NCBI RefSeq assembly: GCF_002079055.1
Contig: NC_047500.1
Coordinates: 372,001 to 436,000 of the forward strand
Direction of reading: 5' to 3'
DNA length: 64,000 nucleotides
Source of the DNA: Saccharomyces paradoxus
Taxonomy: Eukaryota; Ascomycota; Saccharomycetes; Saccharomycetales; Saccharomycetaceae
Shown: positions 39,103 to 51,215 of the stretch, piece after piece
How the letters are laid out: every line of letters begins with the position of its first letter
Numbering within the stretch: position 1 is the stretch's first letter
Notes under the pieces: generated by a model
Databases searched by the model: none
What the model was told of the DNA's origin: nothing
Seen by the model: only the letters and a program-made list of their open reading frames with translations
Position numbers and translations under genes: made by a program

Positions 39103-39525
39103 ATGACTGAAGATATCGAACAAAAAAAGATTGCTGCAGAAGTAACACCACAAGAACCAAAACACATCCAAGAAGATCAGGATGTTGATATGACTGGCGA
39201 TGAAGAACAAGAGGAGGAACCAGACAGAGAGAAAATCAAGCTCCTCACGCAAGCCACATCTGAAGATGGTACTAGCGCCTCTTTTCAAATTGTAGAAGAG
39301 GACCACACGCTGGGAAATGCCCTTCGTTACGTTATAATGAAAAATCCAGACGTAGAATTCTGTGGTTACTCGATACCTCACCCTTCTGAAAACCTATTAA
39401 ATATCAGAATCCAAACCTACGGCGAAACCACCGCTGTGGATGCCCTTCAAAAGGGGCTAAAGGACTTGATGGATTTATGTGACGTTGTAGAATCTAAGTT
39501 TACTGAAAAAATTAAGAGCATGTAG
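39103..39525 (+). CDS. RPC19: Rpc19 (AC19), shared subunit of RNA polymerases I and III
   Basis: A 140-residue protein (142 in S. cerevisiae). It pairs with Rpc40 in the assembly platform of Pol I and Pol III, as Rpb11 does with Rpb3 in Pol II. The N-terminal 45 residues are acidic. The Rpb11/AlphaNTD-like dimerisation domain runs from about 47 to the end, with the signature EDHTLGNALRYV near residues 67-78. It has a PAC promoter. An antisense open frame over this gene is a shadow. Confidence 0.97.
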   Translation: MTEDIEQKKIAAEVTPQEPKHIQEDQDVDMTGDEEQEEEPDREKIKLLTQATSEDGTSASFQIVEEDHTLGNALRYVIMKNPDVEFCGYSIPHPSENLLNIRIQTYGETTAVDALQKGLKDLMDLCDVVESKFTEKIKSM

Positions 39526-42597
<3,072 letters not shown>

Positions 42598-43258
42598 AGT
42601 CAAAGCGATTCAATCCACACATCTCTATTATATAAGTTGACTGCACCATCTTCTTTCTTCAATGCATGATATAAATTTTATTTGCTGTATACTACATTCT
42701 AATACTTTAAAGCTCTTTGTGATGCTATTTTTTGGTACTTGTAAATGCTTATATGAATGGTGACAACCGTTTTAAAACGCAATCAGAATTAACGTATTTC
42801 GCATAACGCTTAGTAATTTGTACAATAATAGGGCAGACACTTTTTTTGTTCTCGTACAACCGTGATGCCGATGTTAAACGAATAATTCTTAAAAAACACT
42901 TGGCTTACGAAAGAAGTCGTCCACTAGCACTTACAGGTGAATGAAGAGCGGGGCAATACACACAACTAGGTCGAGTTGTATTCAAATAAGATAATTTTAT
43001 TTGTCTTTTATCCATGAGACGATGATTTTTAGCCATACACATAGATAAGTATATACATATTAATTTATAATAATTTTATCTGGTAGGCAGATATTCTATG
43101 ATACAGTGACATACTCCTATGCGATGTAATAGCATAAATTGGTGGTTTTAAGGCATTATCTTGGCCTTGATTGCTTGCAAAATAAATAAGTTAACAAAGT
43201 GAAACGAAAAATTCAATTGAGTTTTGAGAAGAGCTGGGCTATTTTTAGAGGGGGAAAA
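42598..43258. terminator. Convergent 3' region between DBP2 and CYB5
   Basis: A 661-bp gap, long for a convergent yeast pair. It is AT-rich with TATATA-like elements near 43052. I looked for a small RNA or short gene and found no box, cloverleaf or protein family to support one. Confidence 0.55.
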
Positions 43259-43621
43259 TTATTCGTTCAACAAATAATAAGCAACACCTAGCATTAAAAT
43301 GGCCAAAATGACAACTAATGTACCGCTACCTTTACTTTGGTTTTCAGAAGTAGACATTTTTTCCACAGAAACGGGCTCACTGGTCTTATCAACGTCACCA
43401 ATGTACAAATCTTTAAGTAGTCTCAATGCTTCGTCAGAATGACCAATATCAACAAAGCTTTCTGTGGCGTCTTGGCCACCCAAATCCATTATAATCTCGT
43501 CACCACCTGGATGTTCATCTTTGAATTGAGAAACATCGTAAACTTTGTCATCGATGATAATCCAGAAATTTTCTGGGCCATTGTGCTCGGCAACTTCTTG
43601 GTAACTGTAGACTTTAGGCAT
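43259..43621 (-). CDS. CYB5: Cytochrome b5
   Basis: A 120-residue tail-anchored haemoprotein of the ER, the expected length. The haem axial ligands are H37 (in HPGGDE) and H61 (in GHSDEA), both present. A polar linker (about 80-98) leads to the C-terminal membrane anchor at about 100-117 with a short NE end. It donates electrons to sterol and sphingolipid-modifying enzymes and can support P450 reactions such as Erg11. Confidence 0.97.
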   Translation of the reverse strand: MPKVYSYQEVAEHNGPENFWIIIDDKVYDVSQFKDEHPGGDEIIMDLGGQDATESFVDIGHSDEALRLLKDLYIGDVDKTSEPVSVEKMSTSENQSKGSGTLVVILAILMLGVAYYLLNE

Positions 43622-44141
43622 GGTTTTCTGATATTCTGTGTTTTGTTTAATTGATTTGCTTTAGTGTGAAACAATTGAAAGTCAAATTCCAATATTTAAC
43701 GAAAAAACTGAACAAAAAAATTTGAGAAAGTTTTAAAAGTTTCTTGTTCTTTATATAATTACTTGGGCAAGGACAATATATATAATCGTTATTTATTGAT
43801 GCAAGAACAATACTTCTCAAATATCGCTTTTTGGCCACGAAAGCGACGAAAATTTTCTCGTTATGCCTGCTTCTCTCACTATCTCGATCTCGTATAGCTT
43901 CAATTTTTTGCAGCTATTGTTCTTTCCTGAAGCCGTTAAATTTTTCATCCGGAAACTCCAGGCTATTACCCGCGCTGCAATTTCGGTCGTCAAATTTCGT
44001 AAAGTATGCCTACATATGTCATCAGATACGGACAAACGGGACTTTATGGGAATAAATGATATAAATGGTTTCTCAAGTTTACTATATCTCCTATTCTATC
44101 TTACAAAAACCCGTTGTTTACGGGGGGTGGAAAGTGGCAAA
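43622..44141. other. CYB5 promoter / NOP15 3' region with Reb1-type site
   Basis: A 520-bp gap between two minus-strand genes. TTACCCG at 43966-43972 is a Reb1-type site, about 345 bp before the CYB5 ATG and 170 bp past the NOP15 stop, where Reb1 could position nucleosomes or block read-through transcription. Several short plus-strand frames overlap here (the area of dubious YNL109W), but they are broken up and not supported. Confidence 0.5.
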
Positions 44142-44804
44142 TCACCATTTGAATTCAATGCCTGAATTGGCTAGTTGTTTTATCCTTTCTTCGTGTTTCT
44201 GCTTCATGTTTTCCTTTAGCTGTTTTACTGGTTTGGTAATACCTTTCTCTACGAGAACTCTCTTCTTGTATTTGTATAATTTTTCGATTTTGGCTCCCTT
44301 TGGTAATAGACGCACTTGTAACAGATGGCCCATCAACAAGTAGTTGTTCATGGATTCTTGGGCAATCATTGCATCCTCTTTGTTGACGAATTCTAAGAAG
44401 CCATAATGTCTAGAATTTCCGGTTTTCTTATTACGTGCTAATCTCACTTCTTTCAAATCACCAAATTGAGCAAAATATTTACTTAATTCTTTTTCGTGGA
44501 ACCCGTGTGGTAGTCTACTGACATAAATAATTCCGGAATACTCGTCAAGTTTCTTTTTGTCTTTTGACTTCTTTTCGTCAGCTTGCTTCTTCGGATTCAA
44601 CCTTTTAATCTTGTGCATACCGTTCTGCTCATCATCAGAGGCAGCTAAACCTTCAATTTCATCTTCATCTTTTTCATCCTCTTCATCTGAACTGCTAGAG
44701 GATGTTTCTAACTGTAACTCCTCTTTTTCCTGTATAGGTTTCTCTTCGGTGGACTTTTTGATTACTGCTTCCTTGGTGGAAGTTTTGCCGGCTGACTTTA
44801 CCAT
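44142..44804 (-). CDS. NOP15: Nop15, RRM protein of 60S ribosome biogenesis
   Basis: A 220-residue nucleolar protein, the expected length. It binds the ITS2-proximal region of pre-rRNA and is needed for 27S processing, and also has a reported role in cytokinesis. An acidic Ser/Glu/Asp N-terminal region (about 15-65) precedes a single RNA-recognition motif at about 91-169, with RNP2 IIYVSRLP and RNP1 RHYGFLEF intact. The C terminus is lysine-rich and helical. PAC and RRPE motifs lie upstream. Confidence 0.97.
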   Translation of the reverse strand: MVKSAGKTSTKEAVIKKSTEEKPIQEKEELQLETSSSSSDEEDEKDEDEIEGLAASDDEQNGMHKIKRLNPKKQADEKKSKDKKKLDEYSGIIYVSRLPHGFHEKELSKYFAQFGDLKEVRLARNKKTGNSRHYGFLEFVNKEDAMIAQESMNNYLLMGHLLQVRLLPKGAKIEKLYKYKKRVLVEKGITKPVKQLKENMKQKHEERIKQLANSGIEFKW

Positions 44805-45230
44805 ATCGATCTCTTTTATCTATTATCTTATATTCTAGAACTTGGTCCGATGGCAGAGAGGGTCAGTGAACTTCGAAGTAATGATATCTTTCTTCAAATT
44901 AAGTGATGAGATGAGATGCGATGCACTATTTCATTTTTTCTTTTGGCGGAAAATTTTTCATAATGAGAAGAAACAGGCAAAATCCGGGGGGTAACACATA
45001 CGTTTCTGGTAAGCCGTCTGGAATGAGAATATTAAAGTTAGCAGGAGTTGCTATGCACTTTAAAATAGTTCAGCAAGTTAATAGATTTTCAGAGACAGCG
45101 CAAAACTCGCTAGGTTTTCATTGCTACCTAGGCAGATCATCTTTTAACTGTTGAAGTTAATATTTTAAAGTCCAGGAATATTCAAAAATATCGTTAATGC
45201 TGTTAATGTACATTAAGCTTTGATATGTGC

Positions 45231-45263
<33 letters not shown>

Positions 45264-45346
45264 ATCACACAGCTTCATCATGAAATAAAAATCGAACTCA
45301 TAATAGTATAATGAAAAGAATACAATCCCAAGTGTCACTTAAGTTT
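44805..45346 (-). promoter_or_regulatory. NOP15 promoter (PAC/RRPE) and YNL108C 3' region
   Basis: A 542-bp gap. The PAC-like GTGATGAGATGAG is at 44903-44915 and a perfect RRPE (TGAAAAATTTTC on the minus strand) is at 44949-44960, 100-155 bp before NOP15. Further right, an (AT)12 microsatellite at 45239-45262 lies about 85 bp after the YNL108C stop, in its 3' region. Confidence 0.7.
45239..45262. repeat. (AT)12 microsatellite
   Basis: Twelve uninterrupted AT units, flanked by related ATATAC sequence on the left. It sits in the 3' region of the YNL108C ortholog and probably serves as an efficiency element for 3'-end formation. Confidence 0.95.
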
Positions 45347-46159
45347 TCACTCCATTTTTAACTTTCCGCTTTCAGCTGCTCTTCTCGCTTTAATATCAGC
45401 GTCTGAGCCAGCTTCAAAGGCATTCATAAACGTCCAATTCATTTCTTCCCCATTAGTTAAAAAGGAGGTATTACCATTCATTGTAAGTTCCCATTTTCTC
45501 TTTTCAAATGGTTTGCTTTCATCTCCTCCTTCCACTAACTCAAATTTATCAATAGCACAGCTTCCATTTCTTATAAATGTACCTTTGTCGTCAATGGGCT
45601 CTTTAGCATTGGGGAATTTTAATAAATTCATACCAAGAGCAGATTTAGTGGCAGCGTGTGTCACAATCATTATTGTCTTTACATCTGGAAATTTTTTCTC
45701 CACTCTTTCAATAAAGACAGGCCAGAATTTATGACATCTCTCAAAAATATCTTCTTCTGTTTCACCTTTATTACTAGGAATAATACTAGGTTCCCAATCC
45801 GGATTGATCATGGCTGGGAAAAAGTTACTCATAACTTCATGAGTAGCTGGTTCCGGGATAATGGGTCTATCAGGTTTATACCATTCCCCTACCCCACGAT
45901 CGACATATAATGGAATTTTTAAAGCCTCCACTGTGGGTCTACTAGTTTCTAAACAGCGGTAAAATGGGGAGGAGAAAATTAGTTCGGGTTTAACATCTAA
46001 TTTAGAAATATAGTTTGCCAGTTCATGTGCTTGTTCAACACCATGTTCTGAAAGTGGGACATCGTTATCAATGCCGGTGGGAGGTGGTGGATATGGCCCC
46101 TTTGGTAGCCAATTTGATCTGTAGCCATGTCTGGCAATATATATGTTTTCGATAGCCAT
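45347..46159 (-). CDS. YNL108C: Histidine-phosphatase-family protein (YNL108C ortholog, Tfc7 paralog)
   Basis: A 270-residue protein, the same length as YNL108C. It belongs to the phosphoglycerate-mutase-like histidine phosphatases: the RHG motif is R10-H11-G12, a second arginine is in SSPFYRC (about residue 68), a conserved Glu in the GVGEWY segment (about 91) and the second catalytic His in VTHAA (about 167). All are present, so it is predicted to be an active phosphatase; its physiological substrate is not established. It is the paralog of the TFIIIC subunit Tfc7, whose N-terminal half has the same fold. Confidence 0.9.
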   Translation of the reverse strand: MAIENIYIARHGYRSNWLPKGPYPPPPTGIDNDVPLSEHGVEQAHELANYISKLDVKPELIFSSPFYRCLETSRPTVEALKIPLYVDRGVGEWYKPDRPIIPEPATHEVMSNFFPAMINPDWEPSIIPSNKGETEEDIFERCHKFWPVFIERVEKKFPDVKTIMIVTHAATKSALGMNLLKFPNAKEPIDDKGTFIRNGSCAIDKFELVEGGDESKPFEKRKWELTMNGNTSFLTNGEEMNWTFMNAFEAGSDADIKARRAAESGKLKME

Positions 46160-46431
46160 TATTTATAGCTCTATTTTTATCACTTTAATACCAGTTGACC
46201 GCTTTACATATTAAACAAAAACTGCGTTGTTTCTAGGATTGTTTTCGAAGCTTTTTTATAAATTTCGAAGTATGCGGTATTCGGATGACGTGATAACGCT
46301 TCGGCTTTCCATCAATTTTCCAGCATTTTACAGATGTCTTCTATGTGCAATTTAACAGTGGTCGTTGTAAGCTAAGCGATAGACATATTACTTGCAGGCA
46401 CTTGGTTACCGCAATCACAACGAAACCAAAG

Positions 46432-47112
46432 ATGGCTCCAACAGTAAGCAAAAGGATAAAAACCCTCTCCGTGAGCAGACCAATAATATATGGCAATACG
46501 GCTAAAAAGATGGGTAGTGTTAAACCACCAAATGCTCCTGCCGAACACACTCATTTATGGTCAATTTTTGTTAGGGGGCCACAGAATGAAGACATATCGT
46601 ACTTTATCAAGAAAGTTGTCTTCAAACTTCATGACACTTATCCAAACCCTGTAAGGTCTATAGAAGCGCCTCCATTTGAACTGACTGAAACAGGATGGGG
46701 TGAATTTGATATAAATATTAAGATTTATTTTGTAGAGGAGGCCAATGAGAAAATCTTAAATTTTTACCACCGATTACGACTTCATCCTTATACTAATCTT
46801 GTACCGAGTTCCAACAATGGAAATGAACAGAATACGACAGACCATAACAGTAAAGATGCAGAAGTTAGCTCTATTTATTTTGATGAAATTGTATTTAATG
46901 AGCCAAATGAAGAATTTTTCAAGATTCTAATGAGTCGACCAGGAAATGTTTTACCTTCAAACAAAACCGATAGTTGTGTATACTCCAAACAATTAGAACA
47001 GGAAGAAATTGACAGAATAGAGATTGGCATAGAAAAGATTGACAAGGAAATTGACGAATTGAGGCAGAAGCTGGAAAGCTTGGTAAAAGAAGAAGCCATT
47101 AACGGAAGTTAG
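46432..47112 (+). CDS. YAF9: Yaf9, YEATS-domain reader shared by NuA4 and SWR1
   Basis: A 226-residue protein, the S. cerevisiae length. The YEATS domain covers about residues 8-170 and reads acetylated or crotonylated histone H3 tails, with the family motifs HTHLWSIFVRG and the GWGEF segment present. A C-terminal coiled coil (about 185-222, rich in E, I, L and K) docks it to Swc4 in both complexes. The frame is open 29 codons further upstream to a GTG, but the ATG at 46432 gives the known MAPT start, so that is used. Confidence 0.96.
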   Translation: MAPTVSKRIKTLSVSRPIIYGNTAKKMGSVKPPNAPAEHTHLWSIFVRGPQNEDISYFIKKVVFKLHDTYPNPVRSIEAPPFELTETGWGEFDINIKIYFVEEANEKILNFYHRLRLHPYTNLVPSSNNGNEQNTTDHNSKDAEVSSIYFDEIVFNEPNEEFFKILMSRPGNVLPSNKTDSCVYSKQLEQEEIDRIEIGIEKIDKEIDELRQKLESLVKEEAINGS

Positions 47113-47283
47113 AATTAAAGCACCCGGAAACGACGGTATCTCTATAACGGCTAGAACAATACTGATTGTTGTCTTTGAAACGGTCGGCGCTTACATTGAC
47201 AGGAACGTATATAGGGCCCCATAAACACCTAACCGACAGTTATGATACATATTCTATAAAATGCGTAATGTTAGTAATACAAT

Positions 47284-50200
47284 CTAATTAGGATCGTGGG
47301 GCTTCAATGAATCCACGCTCAGTTTCTCCAGTTCAGGGTTCTTGGCAGGTACTTTTGGTTTAGACTTTTTCTTAAAAATGAGTTCCTCGTCAGATTTTGA
47401 ACTGGGCGAGGAAACTTTTATTGTGTGTTCTTGGGTAGTATCAAGCTTGGTAACAACAGCACTTAAATGTTCGGGCTTTTTGACAACTGGTGGTTTCTCA
47501 GGCTTTGTGGGAGCCTTTAAAGGCTGAGTATCTTCTGTAGTGGTTACTCTAGAAGACACACGAGAATTTTTGGTTGATGCAGCGGTTTCATCTAGGGTAG
47601 CACTGACCTTCCTCCTGCTCGGCGTACAAGGTGGAGAAACAATTTTTTTTTTACCCACCGTCTCTTTGCTACGCTGACATTCTGAAGAGCTTTTTGGCGA
47701 ATAGGCAGGCCTAGATGAAGCAGGCACTGGCGGCAGCGGTTTGGGCGTGGCGTGTCTCTCTATGGCAGGAAGACTGCTTTCACCTCTATACGGCGATACA
47801 CTAACAATGGGGATCTCTTCAATAGGCGTAGGCGGCTTGAGTGACGGTTCCTTATTGTGTCTTGAGGTAGGAGGGGGCGGAGGAAGTACATTAAGTTTAC
47901 TTTTATCATATGGTGCATTAGTATTAGATCCTCCAGGACCAACAATTGACGATTGGGAGCGAGGAGCAGAAAGTAGAGGCGAAACACATAAGGAAGTATC
48001 ATCGAGATCGATTAGTTTTATACCCGCTGACTGAACGGTTGCATCCAAGGTTATACTTTCCTTTTGGGTTTCCAATCTTGCACGAGGAAGTTCATCAAAG
48101 CCCGTAATTGATCCTTCAGGATGAGTATTTTTATATTCTGCATACAACTTCTCAACTAGATTGAGTTTCTTATCTTCGTTAATAAACTTCACATTTGCTT
48201 TATACGCAGCATAGACTGGCTTGTGATCGCTCATTTTTAAAGGTGCATCTGAATATGCTAATGGATGCAAGTTTTCACCTTTATAAATGATTCTATCAGT
48301 CCAGGACGGAGTTCTCGCCTTTTCAGAAGTATCATAATTATCAGTACCGTAGTCATATTTATAGGTTGGGCGGAATTGAAGGGTCGGTTCTTTAAAGCCT
48401 TGAAATACTACTCCTTCATTTATTTCTTGAGTCAATTGATCATATTGAAGCAATCTATCAATATAGCCATCTTTCTGGGCCCTCAATTCTCTTCTGACTT
48501 CATCATTTGTCAAGGTTATCCTGTAATTCAGGTCACCCAACCAAAACAATGAATCATGGTGGGGTATTGTTTTAGATCTTGGAAAGGTTATGTTCCTGTA
48601 GATATTGTTGTAGTCATGACGGCGTTCATCAATATTACTCGCTCCAGCTGATAAATGCGTATTAACAAAACAGAACGACGTTGCCCCGTAATCGAATCTA
48701 ATGGCTACTGCACCTTTATTGCCAGTAATACCACCAAAACCTGTCTTTTTAGTAGACCCTCCTACCTGTTTCACGTTATAGGCCCTATCAGATCTCACAA
48801 AGAATAGTATTAAGAGAGAAGACATCTGTTCTACTCTAAGTAGAAGATATTTTTCTTCGTATTGATTTAAGCAGTCAGTAACCATAGTTTCCCAGAAAGA
48901 ACTTTTCGTATAATCTGCATTCAAGATAGACCCTGCGGTCAACTCTATAACTTCTTGTAAACCTAATACAACGACATCAGGCTTGAATTTATCACCGATT
49001 GGAAACAACCACTCTGATAGATCTGCTCTTCTAGAGTTGCCGTTAACATTGAATGTGCCAACCAATAAATTTATGTTAGAGTGAGTGGTAAATTTTTCTT
49101 CTGATTCTAAAAGCTTTTCATTGACATATTCGCAGATTGGATCGTAGAGTTCAACAACTTGCTGATGAGGTAGTTTGCCCAAAAGTGTGTCAATATTTTG
49201 TTGTTTTCCTTTATCCACAAAATTGTTAATATACATTCTACTGACGGACTTTGTTGCATCAGAAAGAGCACCAGAAAAAGACATTTTACCTTTCCTTGAA
49301 TAGGATGATTTCAAAGCGTTTGTACCAGTGTAAATTTGTGATATCTGATCTCCGTGATCGGCCCATAAAACGTTTTCCTTTTGCACAAATTCATTATCGT
49401 CGATGAAACCATTGGGTTTGATCAATCGGAAATCTTCCAAAAATAGTTTGAAAACAGTTAATGAAATCGTCTGTTGGATCAAATTGGTTCTATCTAAACA
49501 ATCCAAGCAATTGGTTCTAAAGACACCATCTTGTTCGGATATTAAACGCCTTTCTTTTACATCATACGAAAAATAGCCGGCAGCCAAAATTGTGTTTCTT
49601 ATTTTAGGGATAATCCTGCTTGCAGCTGCAAATCCATCTTGAGAAGTTTCCCTATGGAAGTCAAAACCTGTTAGGAATACATCTCTACCAACTTTCATTT
49701 TTTTAGAGTTTTTCAACTGCTCCTTATATCGCCTTGATAATTGAACTTCGGAAGATTTAGTGGACAGTAAATTGATTATATGGACTGGCCCATACTTCTT
49801 GAATAGTCTCATGAAATGTTCATCAAACGTGGGCTGTGTGGCTTCAACGGATCTGGTGATTTGAATCTTTGGACTTATCAAAGACGTATCTTGCTCCCAA
49901 AAAATGGGAATGCTCCCTCTTATCTGTGTGAAAGCATAACAATATTGAGAGGAGTACATAATCATTTCTGTTTCAACAAAATTTGCGACATGTCCTTCAT
50001 CATCTATACCACGGGCATTAAACCTTGTACCTGCTCTTTTCCAACTTTGCCTGGAAATAATGGTGAGCCCCACTTTCAACCTATTAATATAGCTGAAAAT
50101 TGTTTCTGCGAACCCCCGAATTACGGTAGTGAGGAATCCCTGTTGGTCTAACAGTTCTTTGGTCGCCACATCTAGTCTGTCTCTATATGTGATGATTTCG

Positions 50201-50844
50201 TTCATAAGAAATGAGTTCCACATAAACTCCCTGTCAAAATCATCAAAACTTAAAGAATGTTCCGTGAATCCACGTTTCTGCAATGTACAGGTCAAATCAA
50301 AATCGGTGCTGTAATAAAATGATCCGTTTGACAACAGCTTTTTTAATTCATGACATGGGTGCTTGGGAACTTGATCTTGAGCACTTAGATTCCTCGAGGA
50401 AGAAGAATGTAGCGATGATCTAGAAGAATGCGTGGAGATATTAGGGCGTGAGCTTGATGCAAAATCTCCGTCATTGGTAATAATTGGATAACCGGAAGAA
50501 TCGATGTCCATGAAATCCCATTTGGAATTATTTAAGCAAAAAAAATCCACGGCATATATTTTGTTGACCGTTTTATTAGGAATTGGCTGAGCCACCTTAG
50601 ATTTCCCTGTTATGGTTGCTATAAATATAAGGCCTTCGATTTCTATGAGACCAATGAAGCCGTATATTTCATGGCTAGATAGTCTCCTGAAACCATGACC
50701 GTTTAAGTCAACTTTTGGAACCAATTCCACAGCACATGTAGATCTGCGAGAGTTCTTACTGTCTATTGGCCTAAATACCAGTCCATGTGTTTCTGAAACT
50801 ATTGCTATCCTTCTAGTTTGTTGTTTCGATAGGAGTATTTTCAT
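47284..50844 (-). CDS. INP52: Inp52 (Sjl2), synaptojanin-like polyphosphoinositide phosphatase
   Basis: A 1,186-residue enzyme (about 1,183 in S. cerevisiae). The N-terminal Sac1 domain (about 1-520) keeps its CX5R(T/S) motif, C446-LDCLD-R452-T, so it should remove 3-, 4- and 5-phosphates, unlike Inp51, which lacks it. The 5-phosphatase domain (about 590-900) shows FNVNGN, the LGLQEV catalytic Glu, WLGDLNYR near 768, PSWTDRI near 846 and SDHKPV near 870. The C-terminal 250 residues are Pro-rich with PPPPP and SH3-type motifs. It acts at actin patches in endocytosis with Bsp1 and Abp1. Confidence 0.96.
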   Translation of the reverse strand: MKILLSKQQTRRIAIVSETHGLVFRPIDSKNSRRSTCAVELVPKVDLNGHGFRRLSSHEIYGFIGLIEIEGLIFIATITGKSKVAQPIPNKTVNKIYAVDFFCLNNSKWDFMDIDSSGYPIITNDGDFASSSRPNISTHSSRSSLHSSSSRNLSAQDQVPKHPCHELKKLLSNGSFYYSTDFDLTCTLQKRGFTEHSLSFDDFDREFMWNSFLMNEIITYRDRLDVATKELLDQQGFLTTVIRGFAETIFSYINRLKVGLTIISRQSWKRAGTRFNARGIDDEGHVANFVETEMIMYSSQYCYAFTQIRGSIPIFWEQDTSLISPKIQITRSVEATQPTFDEHFMRLFKKYGPVHIINLLSTKSSEVQLSRRYKEQLKNSKKMKVGRDVFLTGFDFHRETSQDGFAAASRIIPKIRNTILAAGYFSYDVKERRLISEQDGVFRTNCLDCLDRTNLIQQTISLTVFKLFLEDFRLIKPNGFIDDNEFVQKENVLWADHGDQISQIYTGTNALKSSYSRKGKMSFSGALSDATKSVSRMYINNFVDKGKQQNIDTLLGKLPHQQVVELYDPICEYVNEKLLESEEKFTTHSNINLLVGTFNVNGNSRRADLSEWLFPIGDKFKPDVVVLGLQEVIELTAGSILNADYTKSSFWETMVTDCLNQYEEKYLLLRVEQMSSLLILFFVRSDRAYNVKQVGGSTKKTGFGGITGNKGAVAIRFDYGATSFCFVNTHLSAGASNIDERRHDYNNIYRNITFPRSKTIPHHDSLFWLGDLNYRITLTNDEVRRELRAQKDGYIDRLLQYDQLTQEINEGVVFQGFKEPTLQFRPTYKYDYGTDNYDTSEKARTPSWTDRIIYKGENLHPLAYSDAPLKMSDHKPVYAAYKANVKFINEDKKLNLVEKLYAEYKNTHPEGSITGFDELPRARLETQKESITLDATVQSAGIKLIDLDDTSLCVSPLLSAPRSQSSIVGPGGSNTNAPYDKSKLNVLPPPPPTSRHNKEPSLKPPTPIEEIPIVSVSPYRGESSLPAIERHATPKPLPPVPASSRPAYSPKSSSECQRSKETVGKKKIVSPPCTPSRRKVSATLDETAASTKNSRVSSRVTTTEDTQPLKAPTKPEKPPVVKKPEHLSAVVTKLDTTQEHTIKVSSPSSKSDEELIFKKKSKPKVPAKNPELEKLSVDSLKPHDPN

Positions 50845-51215
50845 TGTTACAGCGTGTTCGTTTTCGATTCTTGCGGTCTCTCACGGATTTTGAGAACAAC
50901 GATACGTTGGAATTTATGTGGCGAGTGCTTAGTATCTTTTATGCTTAGTTTTCCATTTCAATCTCTCTTTATAACTCCAGGTTTGTTTCAATTTCGTCAC
51001 TAACCGCCAAACAAGTTTCGGGTCACCCCACAAGCATTTGATTCAAGAATATATCAAAAAAGAAAATAAGTATTAGACATAAAAAGGATATTGAGGTAGT
51101 ATTTCTAGTTTAGACATCCCTGTTTCTAGTAATTATATGATAAAAAAGGGAAGAAGGAAATAAATAAGTATAGAAATAAATAGAAGCGAGTAAGTCTTGA
51201 AATAAAGAAAAGTTC
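50845..51215. other. INP52 promoter and LEU4 3' region
   Basis: A 371-bp gap between two minus-strand genes. It is A-rich toward LEU4. Nothing specific could be assigned. Confidence 0.5.

Noticed and set aside
39013-39381. 122-codon minus-strand open frame antisense to RPC19
   Set aside because: It overlaps RPC19 almost fully and corresponds to the dubious S. cerevisiae ORF YNL114C. The codon pattern is explained by RPC19 on the other strand and there is no known family.
43863-44343. Plus-strand open frames overlapping the NOP15 3' end and the CYB5 upstream region
   Set aside because: They lie in the area of the dubious ORF YNL109W, are split into separate short frames here and are antisense to NOP15. 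No conserved protein.
49816-50151. 111-codon plus-strand frame inside INP52
   Set aside because: Antisense shadow of a strongly conserved Sac1 domain. It falls in the 5' part of INP52, where the dubious ORF YNL105W was annotated.
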